A stretch of 49,126 bases of DNA from Oscillospiraceae bacterium (GTDB lineage Bacteria; Bacillota; Clostridia; Oscillospirales; CAG-272), in NCBI GenBank assembly GCA_015064545.1, contig SVSA01000003.1:1-49126 (forward strand), written 5' to 3'. Below the pieces are notes generated by a model. That model was not told the DNA's origin, did not search any database, and saw only the letters and a list, made by a program, of their open reading frames with translations. Positions 32,376-40,140 of this stretch are shown here, piece by piece. Every line of letters starts with the position of its first letter. Position 1 is the first letter of the stretch. A program made the position numbers and the translations under genes.

Positions 32376-33419
32376 ATGAAAGCTTTAACCGTATACGGTC
32401 CCTATGATGCCTCCTACGGCGAGACTCCCATTCCTAAGGCTGAAGGCCGTTTTATGACGGTCAAGGTCGAACGTGCCGGACTCTGTGCGACCGATATTTC
32501 GATTTGGACCGGTAATTCCAGCTTTATCACCGATGGCCTGATCAAGTATCCCTGCCGTTTCGGTCACGAATGGGCCGGCACCGTTGTTGCTGTCGGCGAC
32601 GATGTCAAGGGATTCAAGGTCGGTGATCGCGTGTATTCGGACAGCGGTATTTCCTGCGGCGAATGTGCGGATTGCCAGGCCGGCCGTTATCACAAATGTC
32701 AGTATACCCGTTCGGTTGGCACGGTCAACTGCTGGGATGGTTGCTTTGCAGAATATATGAGTATTCCGGATTACAACGCGTATCATGTGCCGGATGCCAT
32801 CTCGTTTGATGAGGCAGCCTTGATTGAACCGCTCTCCATTTCGCTCGATGCCTTCCATAATGTCAAGGTCGGCGAGGACACAACCGCCGTTGTCATCGGC
32901 AGCGGCGCTATCGGTCTCGGTGCCGTTTGGGTTGCCAAGTATCTTGGCGTCGGCCGCGTCGTCTTTATCGGACGCAGCCCGCGCAAGATGGAGGTTGCCA
33001 AGCAGCTTGGCGCAGATATCCTCATTAACAGCAACGAGGTGGATCCCGTCGAAGAGGTCCGCAAGATGACAGGCGGTGCCGGCGCTGAGCTTGTGGTGGA
33101 AACCTCGGGCGCTTACAGCGCGCTGCTTCAGGCCTTGTACATGACGGCTAAGGACGGACGTGTTTCGATCCTCAGCTTCTACGAAAAGAATCTTGATAAT
33201 TTCCCGATGGATTATCTGGCGCTCAACCAGATCTCGGTTGTCGGCGGTGCCGGCCGTTACGGTAATCCCCAGCAGATCGCCGAAATTATGGCGACCTATT
33301 CGGTTAAGGCGACGCCGATTATCAGTCACCATATTGCCTTTGAGGACATGCATCAGTTCCTAAAGGATCTCGATCAGTATAAAAAGACCAAGATTAAGGT
33401 CATGATCGAGTTCAAATAA
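32376..33419 (+). CDS. Zinc-dependent medium-chain alcohol/polyol dehydrogenase
   Basis: 347 aa. Catalytic zinc ligands C37, H64 and E65; the structural zinc is held by C94, C97, C100 and C108. The NAD-binding motif GSGAIGLGAVW lies near 172. The type resembles threonine, sorbitol and galactitol dehydrogenases. It follows the lactonase gene by 38 bases. Oxidation of a sugar or polyol OH is the likely role. Confidence 0.88.
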   Translation: MKALTVYGPYDASYGETPIPKAEGRFMTVKVERAGLCATDISIWTGNSSFITDGLIKYPCRFGHEWAGTVVAVGDDVKGFKVGDRVYSDSGISCGECADCQAGRYHKCQYTRSVGTVNCWDGCFAEYMSIPDYNAYHVPDAISFDEAALIEPLSISLDAFHNVKVGEDTTAVVIGSGAIGLGAVWVAKYLGVGRVVFIGRSPRKMEVAKQLGADILINSNEVDPVEEVRKMTGGAGAELVVETSGAYSALLQALYMTAKDGRVSILSFYEKNLDNFPMDYLALNQISVVGGAGRYGNPQQIAEIMATYSVKATPIISHHIAFEDMHQFLKDLDQYKKTKIKVMIEFK

Positions 33420-33454
33420 AACAAAAACATTTATTTTTAAAGGAGATTTCTATC

Positions 33455-33874
33455 ATGGAAAAACTCAAGCCCACCGTTGTTGATGTTGCCAAGGTTATGC
33501 CCCTTACCTTTGGCCCCGACTACGACTCCCGTATGATCCTCGACCACGTGATCACCGGCCGCGACAATGTCATTCAGGTTAATCACGGTACGGTTAAGCC
33601 CCACTATGCTTTGGGTGGTGCCGCTCACGAGGAAGATGAGATCTACTACATTCTCTCCGGCCACGGCAAGTGCAAGCTCGATGACGAGGTTATCGACGTT
33701 TATCCCAATCAGATCATCTTCATTCCCGCCGGCGTGTTCCATGCTCTGGATAACTCTGAGAGCGACGAGGATCTGACGCTCCTCACCATGTGGCGTGACT
33801 ATCGCTACAACGATGCGTATGAAGCCCGTATGAATCTGTGGGGCAAGTCCTTCCGTACCATCGACGAAGAGTAA
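33455..33874 (+). CDS. Cupin-domain protein
   Basis: 139 aa, a single small beta-barrel. The first cupin motif is seen as HEEDEIYYILSGHGKC and the second as PNQIIFIPAGVFHAL. Metal ligands are the His/Glu residues of the first motif and the last His. Standing in a sugar operon it could be a sugar isomerase, epimerase or binding protein; nothing in the sequence decides this. Spaced 35 bases behind the dehydrogenase. Confidence 0.83.
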   Translation: MEKLKPTVVDVAKVMPLTFGPDYDSRMILDHVITGRDNVIQVNHGTVKPHYALGGAAHEEDEIYYILSGHGKCKLDDEVIDVYPNQIIFIPAGVFHALDNSESDEDLTLLTMWRDYRYNDAYEARMNLWGKSFRTIDEE

Positions 33875-33894
33875 AATACGAAAGGAAACCCTAT

Positions 33895-34560
33895 ATGAAG
33901 CCGTTAAGTAAGTATGTTGACCATACGACGCTGAAGCCCTTTGGTACCAAGGAGATGGTGGAGCAGTTCTGCGCCGCTGCGATTGCCAATGATTTTGCTT
34001 CGGTATGTATCAATCCCTGTGACATTGCTTTGGCCAAGAGCCTTTTGGCCGGAACCGATATTAAGGTTTGCACCGTTATCGGTTTCCCGCTTGGCCGTAA
34101 CCTGACCGCTATCAAGGTTGCTGAGACCGAGGCCGCTTATGAGCTCGGCTGTGACGAGTTTGATATGGTCATCAATGTCGGTAAGCTGAAGGATCGCGAA
34201 TACGATTATGTCAGAGACGAAATTGCCGCCGTTGTAAAGGCCGCCAAAGGCCGTCTGGTTAAGGTGATTATCGAGACCGGACTTCTGACCGATGAAGAAA
34301 AGGTGATCGCGACCAAGCTCTCCTGCGAAGCCGGTGCCGGCTATGTCAAGACCTGCTCGGGCGTTTCTGCCGGTGTTGCTACCGTTGAGGATGTCGCGCT
34401 GATGAAGGCGAACTGCACGAATGGTGTCAAGGTGAAGGCTTCCTCCGGTATCCGTTGCTATGAGGATGCCAAGAAGCTGATTGATGCCGGTGCTGAGCGT
34501 CTCGGTACCTCGGCCGGTATCGTTATTCTCGAAGGCGCTAAGGCCGCAGGCGATCTTTGA
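33895..34560 (+). CDS. deoC: Deoxyribose-phosphate aldolase
   Basis: 221 aa, normal DeoC length. The Schiff-base lysine is K152 in GYVKTCSG, and the helper lysine is K181 in VKVKASSGIR; the start YVDHTTLKPFGT is typical. It splits 2-deoxyribose 5-phosphate into glyceraldehyde 3-phosphate and acetaldehyde. ATG 33895 follows GAAAGGAA. The next gene is a ribokinase that could make its substrate. The acetaldehyde released would suit the CoA-acylating dehydrogenase at 3025-4392. Confidence 0.93.
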   Translation: MKPLSKYVDHTTLKPFGTKEMVEQFCAAAIANDFASVCINPCDIALAKSLLAGTDIKVCTVIGFPLGRNLTAIKVAETEAAYELGCDEFDMVINVGKLKDREYDYVRDEIAAVVKAAKGRLVKVIIETGLLTDEEKVIATKLSCEAGAGYVKTCSGVSAGVATVEDVALMKANCTNGVKVKASSGIRCYEDAKKLIDAGAERLGTSAGIVILEGAKAAGDL

Positions 34561-34617
34561 TTCTTCTCTGTCACAAGTAAGCGGCTCAATGAATATGATA
34601 CTGTAAGGAGAACCACT

Positions 34618-35553
34618 ATGGGAAAAGTTATTGGACCCGGCAGTCTGATTGTTGACGTTGCCGCATATGCCAAGCATTTGCCGGTAGACGGTGAAACCGT
34701 CATGGGAAGCTCGCTGAAGCTCGGCCCCGGCGGCAAGGGAAGCAACCAGCTGACCGCTGCCAAGCGCGCCGGTGCAGAAGCGATCATTATCGGTGCTGTC
34801 GGTACCGACAGTCTGTCGTCGATTCTGACCGATCATTATGCTCGTGAACAGATGTCCACGAAGTATATGAAGGTGTCGGAAACCTCCGCCACCGGTGCTG
34901 CTGTAATCGAGATTGACGAAATCTCGGGACAAAACCGAATCATTATCGCTTCGGGTGCCAGCATGGAGGTTGTCGGTGAGGATGTTCTCAAGGCTGAGGA
35001 GGATTTCGTGGACTGCGGCGTAGTTCTCTGCCAGTTTGAGACGAGTCTTGAATCGATTCTGGAAGCCAAGCGCCTTGCGAAGAAATACGACAAGCCGTTT
35101 ATCCTGAATCCCGCGCCCTTTATGCCGGTGCCGGAAGAGGTCTTTGACGGGGTTGACTATCTGACGCCCAATGAGACCGAGGCCGAGTTCTTTACCGGTG
35201 TTCACATCGATACCATCGAGGACGCAAAGCGTGCCGCCGAGATTCTGCTTGCCAAGGGCGTAAAGAAGGTCATTCTGACGCTCGGCAAGAAGGGATCCTT
35301 CTATTATGACGGCGAGCATGAGCTGCATTTGCCTTGTCTGCCCTTGAAGGCGGTTGACACAACCGGTGCCGGTGATGCCTTTAGCGGTGCTTTGGCCGCG
35401 GCAATTTCGGAGGGCCTTGATGATGAGACGGCGCTCAAGTTTGCTACCTGTACCTCGAATATTTCGGTAACCAGAAAGGGCAGCTCGCCCTCGATGCCTT
35501 ACCGTCATGAGATTCTTGCGTTGATGAAAGAATCGTACGGGATCGAGCTTTAA
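34618..35553 (+). CDS. Ribokinase/PfkB-family sugar kinase
   Basis: 311 aa. GPGGKGSNQ near residue 38-46 is the sugar-binding signature and DTTGAGDAFSG holds the catalytic base D253. The N-terminus MGKVIGPGSLIVDV fits ribokinases that lack an extra domain. It phosphorylates a sugar with ATP, probably ribose or 2-deoxyribose given deoC immediately upstream. Last gene of the operon, followed by a strong terminator. An assignment as rbsK is plausible but the substrate is not proven. Confidence 0.88.
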   Translation: MGKVIGPGSLIVDVAAYAKHLPVDGETVMGSSLKLGPGGKGSNQLTAAKRAGAEAIIIGAVGTDSLSSILTDHYAREQMSTKYMKVSETSATGAAVIEIDEISGQNRIIIASGASMEVVGEDVLKAEEDFVDCGVVLCQFETSLESILEAKRLAKKYDKPFILNPAPFMPVPEEVFDGVDYLTPNETEAEFFTGVHIDTIEDAKRAAEILLAKGVKKVILTLGKKGSFYYDGEHELHLPCLPLKAVDTTGAGDAFSGALAAAISEGLDDETALKFATCTSNISVTRKGSSPSMPYRHEILALMKESYGIEL

Positions 35554-35568
35554 TACGTGTTTTGTTTG

Positions 35569-35600
35569 TGCGGCAAGCCTGGCGGCTTGCCGCATTTTTT
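35569..35600 (+). terminator. Rho-independent terminator after the ribokinase gene
   Basis: Perfect 11-base stem TGCGGCAAGCC/GGCTTGCCGCA, loop TGGC, followed by six T. Confidence 0.93.
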
Positions 35601-35734
35601 GTTTTCGCTTGGCTTTGCTGCATAAAAGTATGCAAAATATGGGGCATATTGCACAAAAACCTTCATGGCGCTTGGTTCAAATAACCAAAAAGAGAAGAGA
35701 AATGTGTCGAATTGTCAAAAAGAGCAAAAAACAC

Positions 35735-35763
35735 TTGATTTTTTTCGAAGTTTATGGTAAAAT
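35735..35763 (+). promoter_or_regulatory. Probable promoter of the M23 peptidase gene
   Basis: -35 TTGATT (35735-35740), 17-base spacer, -10 TAAAAT (35758-35763). Confidence 0.5.
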
Positions 35764-35813
35764 GATAAGCGGTTCAGTATGCCATGAGATCATGACGAAA
35801 GGAGGCGTTTCCC

Positions 35814-37256
35814 ATGCAGATAAAAACGAAGGCATCGGCCTATATCAAACGGCATATTTCCGCGTTGATTGGCTGGATGCTGGCTTTGGTCTGTCTTGCG
35901 GCAGGCGTCACCTGTATTGCTTCGGTTGCGGGACGTGAGCTGTCGCTTGTCCTTTGTGTGGACGGGGAGCCTGTCTGTCAGGTGGAAAGCCGTTCCGTTG
36001 TGGACGAGGCGATCCGCGTTCTTGACGAGCGTCTTATGGCAAACGGTATTACCGATTTGGATTTGGCATACGAGCTTTCCTATTGTCTATCCGACAAGGC
36101 AACCGTTTCCAAGGCCGATGTCGATGCCTGCGTGGAGCTTCTGTATTCGCGTTCGGTGAATAGTTATGTCCGCGGCTACGTGATTGCGGTCGAGGGCATT
36201 GAAATTGCGGCGTGTGCCACCTATGCCGAGGCCGAAGAGGTTGTAAATGCCTTTAAGAAGCACATTGTCGAGCAGGTGCAGGCCTCTCACGGCGATGGTA
36301 AGGGCGAGCAGATTGAGCTGACGACCGAGTTTGAAATTCGCTCGGTTTTCTGCAAGCGCGACCGCATCGCAACGGCAGAGGATATTAGCCGTGTGATGAT
36401 CAACGCCGGCGGTACGTACGATCCCGATTCTGCCGATGGGATTTCGGATAGCCGCGTAACGGCGAACGGAAGCCTTTCTATTCTGTATGCCGATAAGAAT
36501 CTCGATTTCGGCTTGATTAAAAACGAGATTCAAGCCCCCCTGCCCGAGAACGATTTTTCGTTTAACATGAGCGGCCTTAACTCGGCCATTGAATATAAGA
36601 CGGTCATTATTGAAACCTATTCGGAGATTATTGGTTACGAGACCGTCTACCTCGAAAGTGCCGATCTCTATTTGGGCGAAACAGCGATTCAATACCCCGG
36701 CGAAAACGGCCTGGCCGAAAATGTCTATGAGGTATCTTATATCGATGGCGTCGAGGTGTCGCGTCGCTTGGTTTCTTCGACCGTGATTTCACAGCCCAAG
36801 GCACGTGTGGAGCTGATCGGAACCAAGGAACAGCCGTCCACCGAGCCGACGGGGGCCTTTATGTGGCCGGTTAATGTCAATTTTGTCATTACCTCCTACT
36901 TTGGCTCTTACCGCCACCAGTTTGACGCGCCCGGTACCTCCCATTACGGCTTGGATATTGCCGGTATGCGGATCGGTACGCCGATCTATGCCGCTGACGG
37001 CGGTACGGTCATTTTTGCCGGATCCAACGGCAGTTACGGTATTATGGTAAAAATTCGCCATGAGGATGGCGTGGAAACCTATTATGCGCATATGCGCCGC
37101 GCCATGGTTAAGGTTGGCGATAAGGTCTATAAGGGTCAGCAGATCGGCGAGATCGGTATGACCGGTGTTACGACAGGCCCTCACGTCCATTTTGAGGTGC
37201 GGATCGGCGGCAAGCCCGTCAATCCTCTCTACTATCTCCCCTCAAGCAAATCCTAA
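35814..37256 (+). CDS. Membrane-bound M23 peptidase with G5 domain
   Basis: 480 aa. A membrane helix spans about residues 17-38; there is no cleavage site, so the protein stays attached. A G5-type domain occupies about 250-340. The C-terminal LytM/M23 domain carries the zinc ligands H377 and D381 (SHYGLDIA) and H457, H459 (GPHVHFEV), with YAHM in between. It should cut peptide cross-links in the cell wall, either in growth or in spore/cell separation. ATG 35814 follows GAAAGGAGG. It is a single-gene unit with its own terminator. Confidence 0.9.
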   Translation: MQIKTKASAYIKRHISALIGWMLALVCLAAGVTCIASVAGRELSLVLCVDGEPVCQVESRSVVDEAIRVLDERLMANGITDLDLAYELSYCLSDKATVSKADVDACVELLYSRSVNSYVRGYVIAVEGIEIAACATYAEAEEVVNAFKKHIVEQVQASHGDGKGEQIELTTEFEIRSVFCKRDRIATAEDISRVMINAGGTYDPDSADGISDSRVTANGSLSILYADKNLDFGLIKNEIQAPLPENDFSFNMSGLNSAIEYKTVIIETYSEIIGYETVYLESADLYLGETAIQYPGENGLAENVYEVSYIDGVEVSRRLVSSTVISQPKARVELIGTKEQPSTEPTGAFMWPVNVNFVITSYFGSYRHQFDAPGTSHYGLDIAGMRIGTPIYAADGGTVIFAGSNGSYGIMVKIRHEDGVETYYAHMRRAMVKVGDKVYKGQQIGEIGMTGVTTGPHVHFEVRIGGKPVNPLYYLPSSKS

Positions 37257-37262
37257 GACAAA

Positions 37263-37298
37263 GTCCAATCTTTCTTACGGGAGATTGGGCTTTTTCGA
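37263..37298 (+). terminator. Rho-independent terminator of the M23 peptidase gene
   Basis: AGTCCAATCT pairs with AGATTGGGCT around an 11-base loop, followed by TTTTT. Confidence 0.85.
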
Positions 37299-37401
37299 TG
37301 TTTTTACGGGTTTTCTTGCGGTTGATCGGGGGAATACGAGCGTATACGCAACTTGCATACAAGAGTAAAAGAAAATTATTAAATATTTTTGCAAATAATC
37401 G

Positions 37402-37430
37402 TTGATTTCGCGATCAAATTCAGCTATAAT
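37402..37430 (+). promoter_or_regulatory. Promoter of the NifU-like/GGGtGRT pair
   Basis: -35 TTGATT (37402-37407), 17-base spacer, -10 TATAAT (37425-37430). Confidence 0.7.
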
Positions 37431-37466
37431 AATAAAGAACAATAAAAAACTCAAAGGAGATATCAA

Positions 37467-38174
37467 ATGAGCGAATGTCCCTACGCTTTAACTTCCGAAG
37501 TTGAAGAAATGACCTATGTCGCTAAAGGACCGTACCACGGTCCCGCGCCCATTCCCGAAGAGGGCAGATGGGTTCAGGTAAAGGAGATCAAGGATGTCAG
37601 CGGTTTCACCCACGGCATCGGTTGGTGTGCTCCTCAGCAGGGCTGCTGCAAGCTGACCCTCAATGTTAAGAACGGCATTATCGAGGAAGCTCTGGTAGAA
37701 ACCCTCGGCTGTTCGGGTATGACCCATTCGGCTGCGATGGCTTCCGAAATTCTGATCGGTAAAACGCTTTTGGAGGCGCTGAATACCGACCTTGTTTGCG
37801 ATGCGATCAATACCGCCATGCGCGAGCTCTTCCTGCAGATCGTTTACGGCCGCAGCCAGTCTGCCTTCTCGGAGGACGGTCTTGCTGTCGGTGCCTCTCT
37901 GGAAGACCTCGGTAAGGGGCTTCGCAGTCAGGTTGGTACGATGTTTGCCACCAAGGTCAAGGGACCTCGTTATCTGGAAATGGCCGAAGGCTATGTTACC
38001 CGCGCAGCACTCGACGAAGATGACCAGATCATAGGCTATGAGTTCATCAATCTCGGTAAGATGATGGACTTCATCAAGAAGGGCGACGATGCGAATACCG
38101 CGATGGAAAAGGCCAAGGGTCACTACGGCCGTTTCGATGGCGCTGTCAAGTATATCGATCCCCGTCACGAATAA
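37467..38174 (+). CDS. NifU-like iron-sulfur scaffold protein
   Basis: 235 aa. The N-terminal scaffold fold is seen in LTLNVKNGIIEEALVETLGCSG. Cysteines that could hold a cluster are C54, C60, C61 and C82; the family marks are GWCAPQQGCCK and GCSGMTHSAAM. It is found in anaerobes next to GGGtGRT proteins, as here (15 bases downstream). It probably holds an iron-sulfur cluster; the target of the cluster is unknown. Start ATG 37467 follows AAAGGAG. Confidence 0.85.
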   Translation: MSECPYALTSEVEEMTYVAKGPYHGPAPIPEEGRWVQVKEIKDVSGFTHGIGWCAPQQGCCKLTLNVKNGIIEEALVETLGCSGMTHSAAMASEILIGKTLLEALNTDLVCDAINTAMRELFLQIVYGRSQSAFSEDGLAVGASLEDLGKGLRSQVGTMFATKVKGPRYLEMAEGYVTRAALDEDDQIIGYEFINLGKMMDFIKKGDDANTAMEKAKGHYGRFDGAVKYIDPRHE

Positions 38175-38189
38175 GAGGAGGACAGAAGA

Positions 38190-39188
38190 ATGGCTTTGTT
38201 TGAAGGTTACGAAAGAAAAATCGACAAGATCAACGGTGTCCTTGCTCAGTACGGCCTGAACTCGGTCGAAGAGTGCCGTGAGCTTTGCGTGGCGAAGGGC
38301 TTTGATCCCTACGAAATCGTGAAGAGTCTGCAGCCCATTTGCTTCGAGGACGTTGCTTGGGCTTATTGCGTTGGCGCTGCCATCGCCATGAAGAAGGGTG
38401 CCACCAAGGCAGCCGATGCCGCTGAGGCAATCGGTATCGGTCTGCAGGCCTTCTGTATCCCCGGCTCGGTTGCCGAGGATCGTAAGGTCGGTCTCGGCCA
38501 CGGTAATCTCGGTGCAATGCTGCTCCGCGATGAAACCAAGTGCTTTGCGTTCCTGGCCGGTCACGAATCCTTTGCCGCTGCCGAAGGCGCAATCGGTATT
38601 GCCCGTTCGGCCAACAAGGCACGTAAGGAGCCCCTGCGTGTTATTCTGAACGGTCTCGGTAAGGATGCCGCCCAGATCATTTCGCGTATCAACGGCTTTA
38701 CCTATGTAAAGACGCAGTTTGATTATTATACCGGTGAGCTGAAGATCGTTGAGCGCATCCCGTATTCGAACGGTGAGCGCGCTGCCGTTAACTGCTACGG
38801 CTGTGACGATGTCCGTGAGGGCGTTGCCGTTATGCGCTATGAGGGTGTTGACGTTTCCATCACCGGTAACTCGACTAACCCCACTCGCTTCCAGCATCCT
38901 GTTGCCGGCACCTACAAGAAGGAGTGCATGGAGCAGGGCAAGAAGTATTTCTCGGTGGCCTCGGGCGGCGGTACCGGCCGTACCCTCCATCCCGACAACA
39001 TGGCAGCCGGCCCCGCTTCTTACGGTATGACCGATACGATGGGCCGTATGCACGGTGACGCACAGTTTGCCGGCTCTTCCTCGGTTCCCGCTCACGTTGA
39101 GATGATGGGATTCCTTGGCGCAGGTAACAACCCGATGGTCGGTATGACCGTTTCGGTTGCGGTTGCAGTGGAAGAGGCAAGTAAGTAA
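38190..39188 (+). CDS. GGGtGRT family protein
   Basis: 332 aa. It carries the family's name motif GGGTGRT at residues 259-265, followed by LHPDN, and ends with the Gly/Met-rich HVEMMGFLGAGNNPMVGM. Cysteines occur at CRELCVAKG and elsewhere. The family is known from anaerobes with unknown function and is nearly always next to the NifU-like partner, so the two probably work together, perhaps in cluster assembly or as an iron-sulfur enzyme. RBS GAGGAGG. The stop is followed at once by a surface-protein fragment. Confidence 0.88.
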   Translation: MALFEGYERKIDKINGVLAQYGLNSVEECRELCVAKGFDPYEIVKSLQPICFEDVAWAYCVGAAIAMKKGATKAADAAEAIGIGLQAFCIPGSVAEDRKVGLGHGNLGAMLLRDETKCFAFLAGHESFAAAEGAIGIARSANKARKEPLRVILNGLGKDAAQIISRINGFTYVKTQFDYYTGELKIVERIPYSNGERAAVNCYGCDDVREGVAVMRYEGVDVSITGNSTNPTRFQHPVAGTYKKECMEQGKKYFSVASGGGTGRTLHPDNMAAGPASYGMTDTMGRMHGDAQFAGSSSVPAHVEMMGFLGAGNNPMVGMTVSVAVAVEEASK

Positions 39189-39216
39189 TTTTGATCAAAA
39201 GAAAACGGACGCACGA

Positions 39217-39528
39217 TTGATATGCACCCACACCCGTGTCACCGAGCACACCTTTGACAATGGCGTAGTTACCCAAACCCCCACACTTGACACCGCAGGA
39301 GAAAAAACGTATACTTGCACGGTTTGTGGTACTACCAAGGTCGTGGAGCTGGAATACTACGTCCCCGAAATCTCTACCGAAACGGAGGCAACCGTATCGG
39401 AGTCCGATTCCTCCTCTCCCGCCGAGACGCAGGGCGACGGACTCTCGATCGTTTCGATTCTGATCGGTGTTGCCGTCGGTGCGGTGATAACCGCCGGAAT
39501 ATTCCTTGTGGCAAAAAAGAAGAGATAA
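39217..39528 (+). pseudogene. C-terminal tail of a surface protein lacking its N-terminus
   Basis: About 103 codons from a possible TTG at 39217; an open frame also runs back into the GGGtGRT gene to an ATG at 39157. There is no signal peptide and no ribosome site. The sequence begins with CTHTRVTEHTFDN and TYTCTVCGTTK, a Cys-x2-Cys module common near the ends of clostridial surface proteins, then a Ser/Thr/Glu linker with ETQGDG, a membrane helix and AKKKR. This looks like the end of a larger protein whose front was lost, still followed by its terminator. Confidence 0.6.
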
Positions 39529-39531
39529 CGA

Positions 39532-39566
39532 AAAACGGCTCACCGACTGTTCGGTGAGCCGTTTTT
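39532..39566. terminator. Rho-independent terminator
   Basis: A long perfect stem (AAAACGGCTCACCGA with TCGGTGAGCCGTTTT) around a 4-base loop, ending in T5. It closes the transcript that includes the surface-protein tail. Confidence 0.93.
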
Positions 39567-39610
39567 GGGTGTATAGCTTCTCTCAAAAGTAAAATGCGAG
39601 GAAGTTCCTC

Positions 39611-39639
39611 TTTACAGTATTCACGTGATGTGATATAAT
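39611..39639 (+). promoter_or_regulatory. Promoter of the LURP-one-like gene
   Basis: -35 TTTACA (39611-39616), 17-base spacer, -10 TATAAT (39634-39639). GGAGG (39651-39655) follows as ribosome site. Confidence 0.75.
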
Positions 39640-39663
39640 GGAAACAAATCGGAGGAAACGATT

Positions 39664-40131
39664 ATGGTATTGTATATGAAACAAGCGGTTTTTACCTTTG
39701 GTGATCGTTTTGCGATCTACGATGAAGCGGGAAATGACTGCTTTTATGTTGAAGGGGAGTTTTTTTCCTGGGGGAAGAAGCTTCATCTGTATGATCGAAA
39801 CGGCGCAGAGCTTGCCTATGTGGAGGAGAAGCTCTTTCGCTTCCGTCGTTGCTATGAGATATATCGCGGAAACGCATTTTGCACTGAGGTGATTCGCGAA
39901 TTCTCCTTCTTGTCTCTGCGCTATTCGGTGCCAAGCTATGGATGGCAGGTGGAGGGGGACTTTTTGGCACATGACTATGCGATTGTCTCGGAAACTGAAG
40001 CCATTGCCACGATTTCTAAGGAATGGTTCACGCTGGGGGATGCCTATCGGATTGAGATTGGCAGAGCGGATCCGATTACCGTATTGGCAATCGTTCTGAT
40101 TCTGGATGCCTGTACCGAAAAGAATCATTAA
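39664..40131 (+). CDS. LURP-one-related (Tubby-like barrel) protein
   Basis: 155 aa. The pattern of short beta strands with FTFGDRFAIYDEAGNDCFYVEGEFFSWGKKL-like phrasing (shown here in parts: FGDRFAIYDE, YVEGEFFSWGKKL, ISKEWFTLGDAYRIEI) matches bacterial LURP-one/DUF567 proteins, which fold as a 12-stranded barrel around a helix. These are thought to bind membranes or ligands and have no known catalysis. The start at 39664 lies 8 bases after GGAGG. The APH-type kinase gene begins 9 bases after its stop, so the two are probably co-transcribed. Confidence 0.75.
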   Translation: MVLYMKQAVFTFGDRFAIYDEAGNDCFYVEGEFFSWGKKLHLYDRNGAELAYVEEKLFRFRRCYEIYRGNAFCTEVIREFSFLSLRYSVPSYGWQVEGDFLAHDYAIVSETEAIATISKEWFTLGDAYRIEIGRADPITVLAIVLILDACTEKNH

Positions 40132-40140
40132 GGAGTTTTT

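Noticed and set aside
33904..35595. Minus-strand open frame of 563 codons opposite deoC and the ribokinase
   Set aside because: Both plus-strand genes have full catalytic motifs; the antisense frame has no motif or start signal.
37488..39095. Minus-strand open frame of 535 codons opposite the NifU-like/GGGtGRT pair
   Set aside because: Shadow of two conserved genes, with no recognisable domain.
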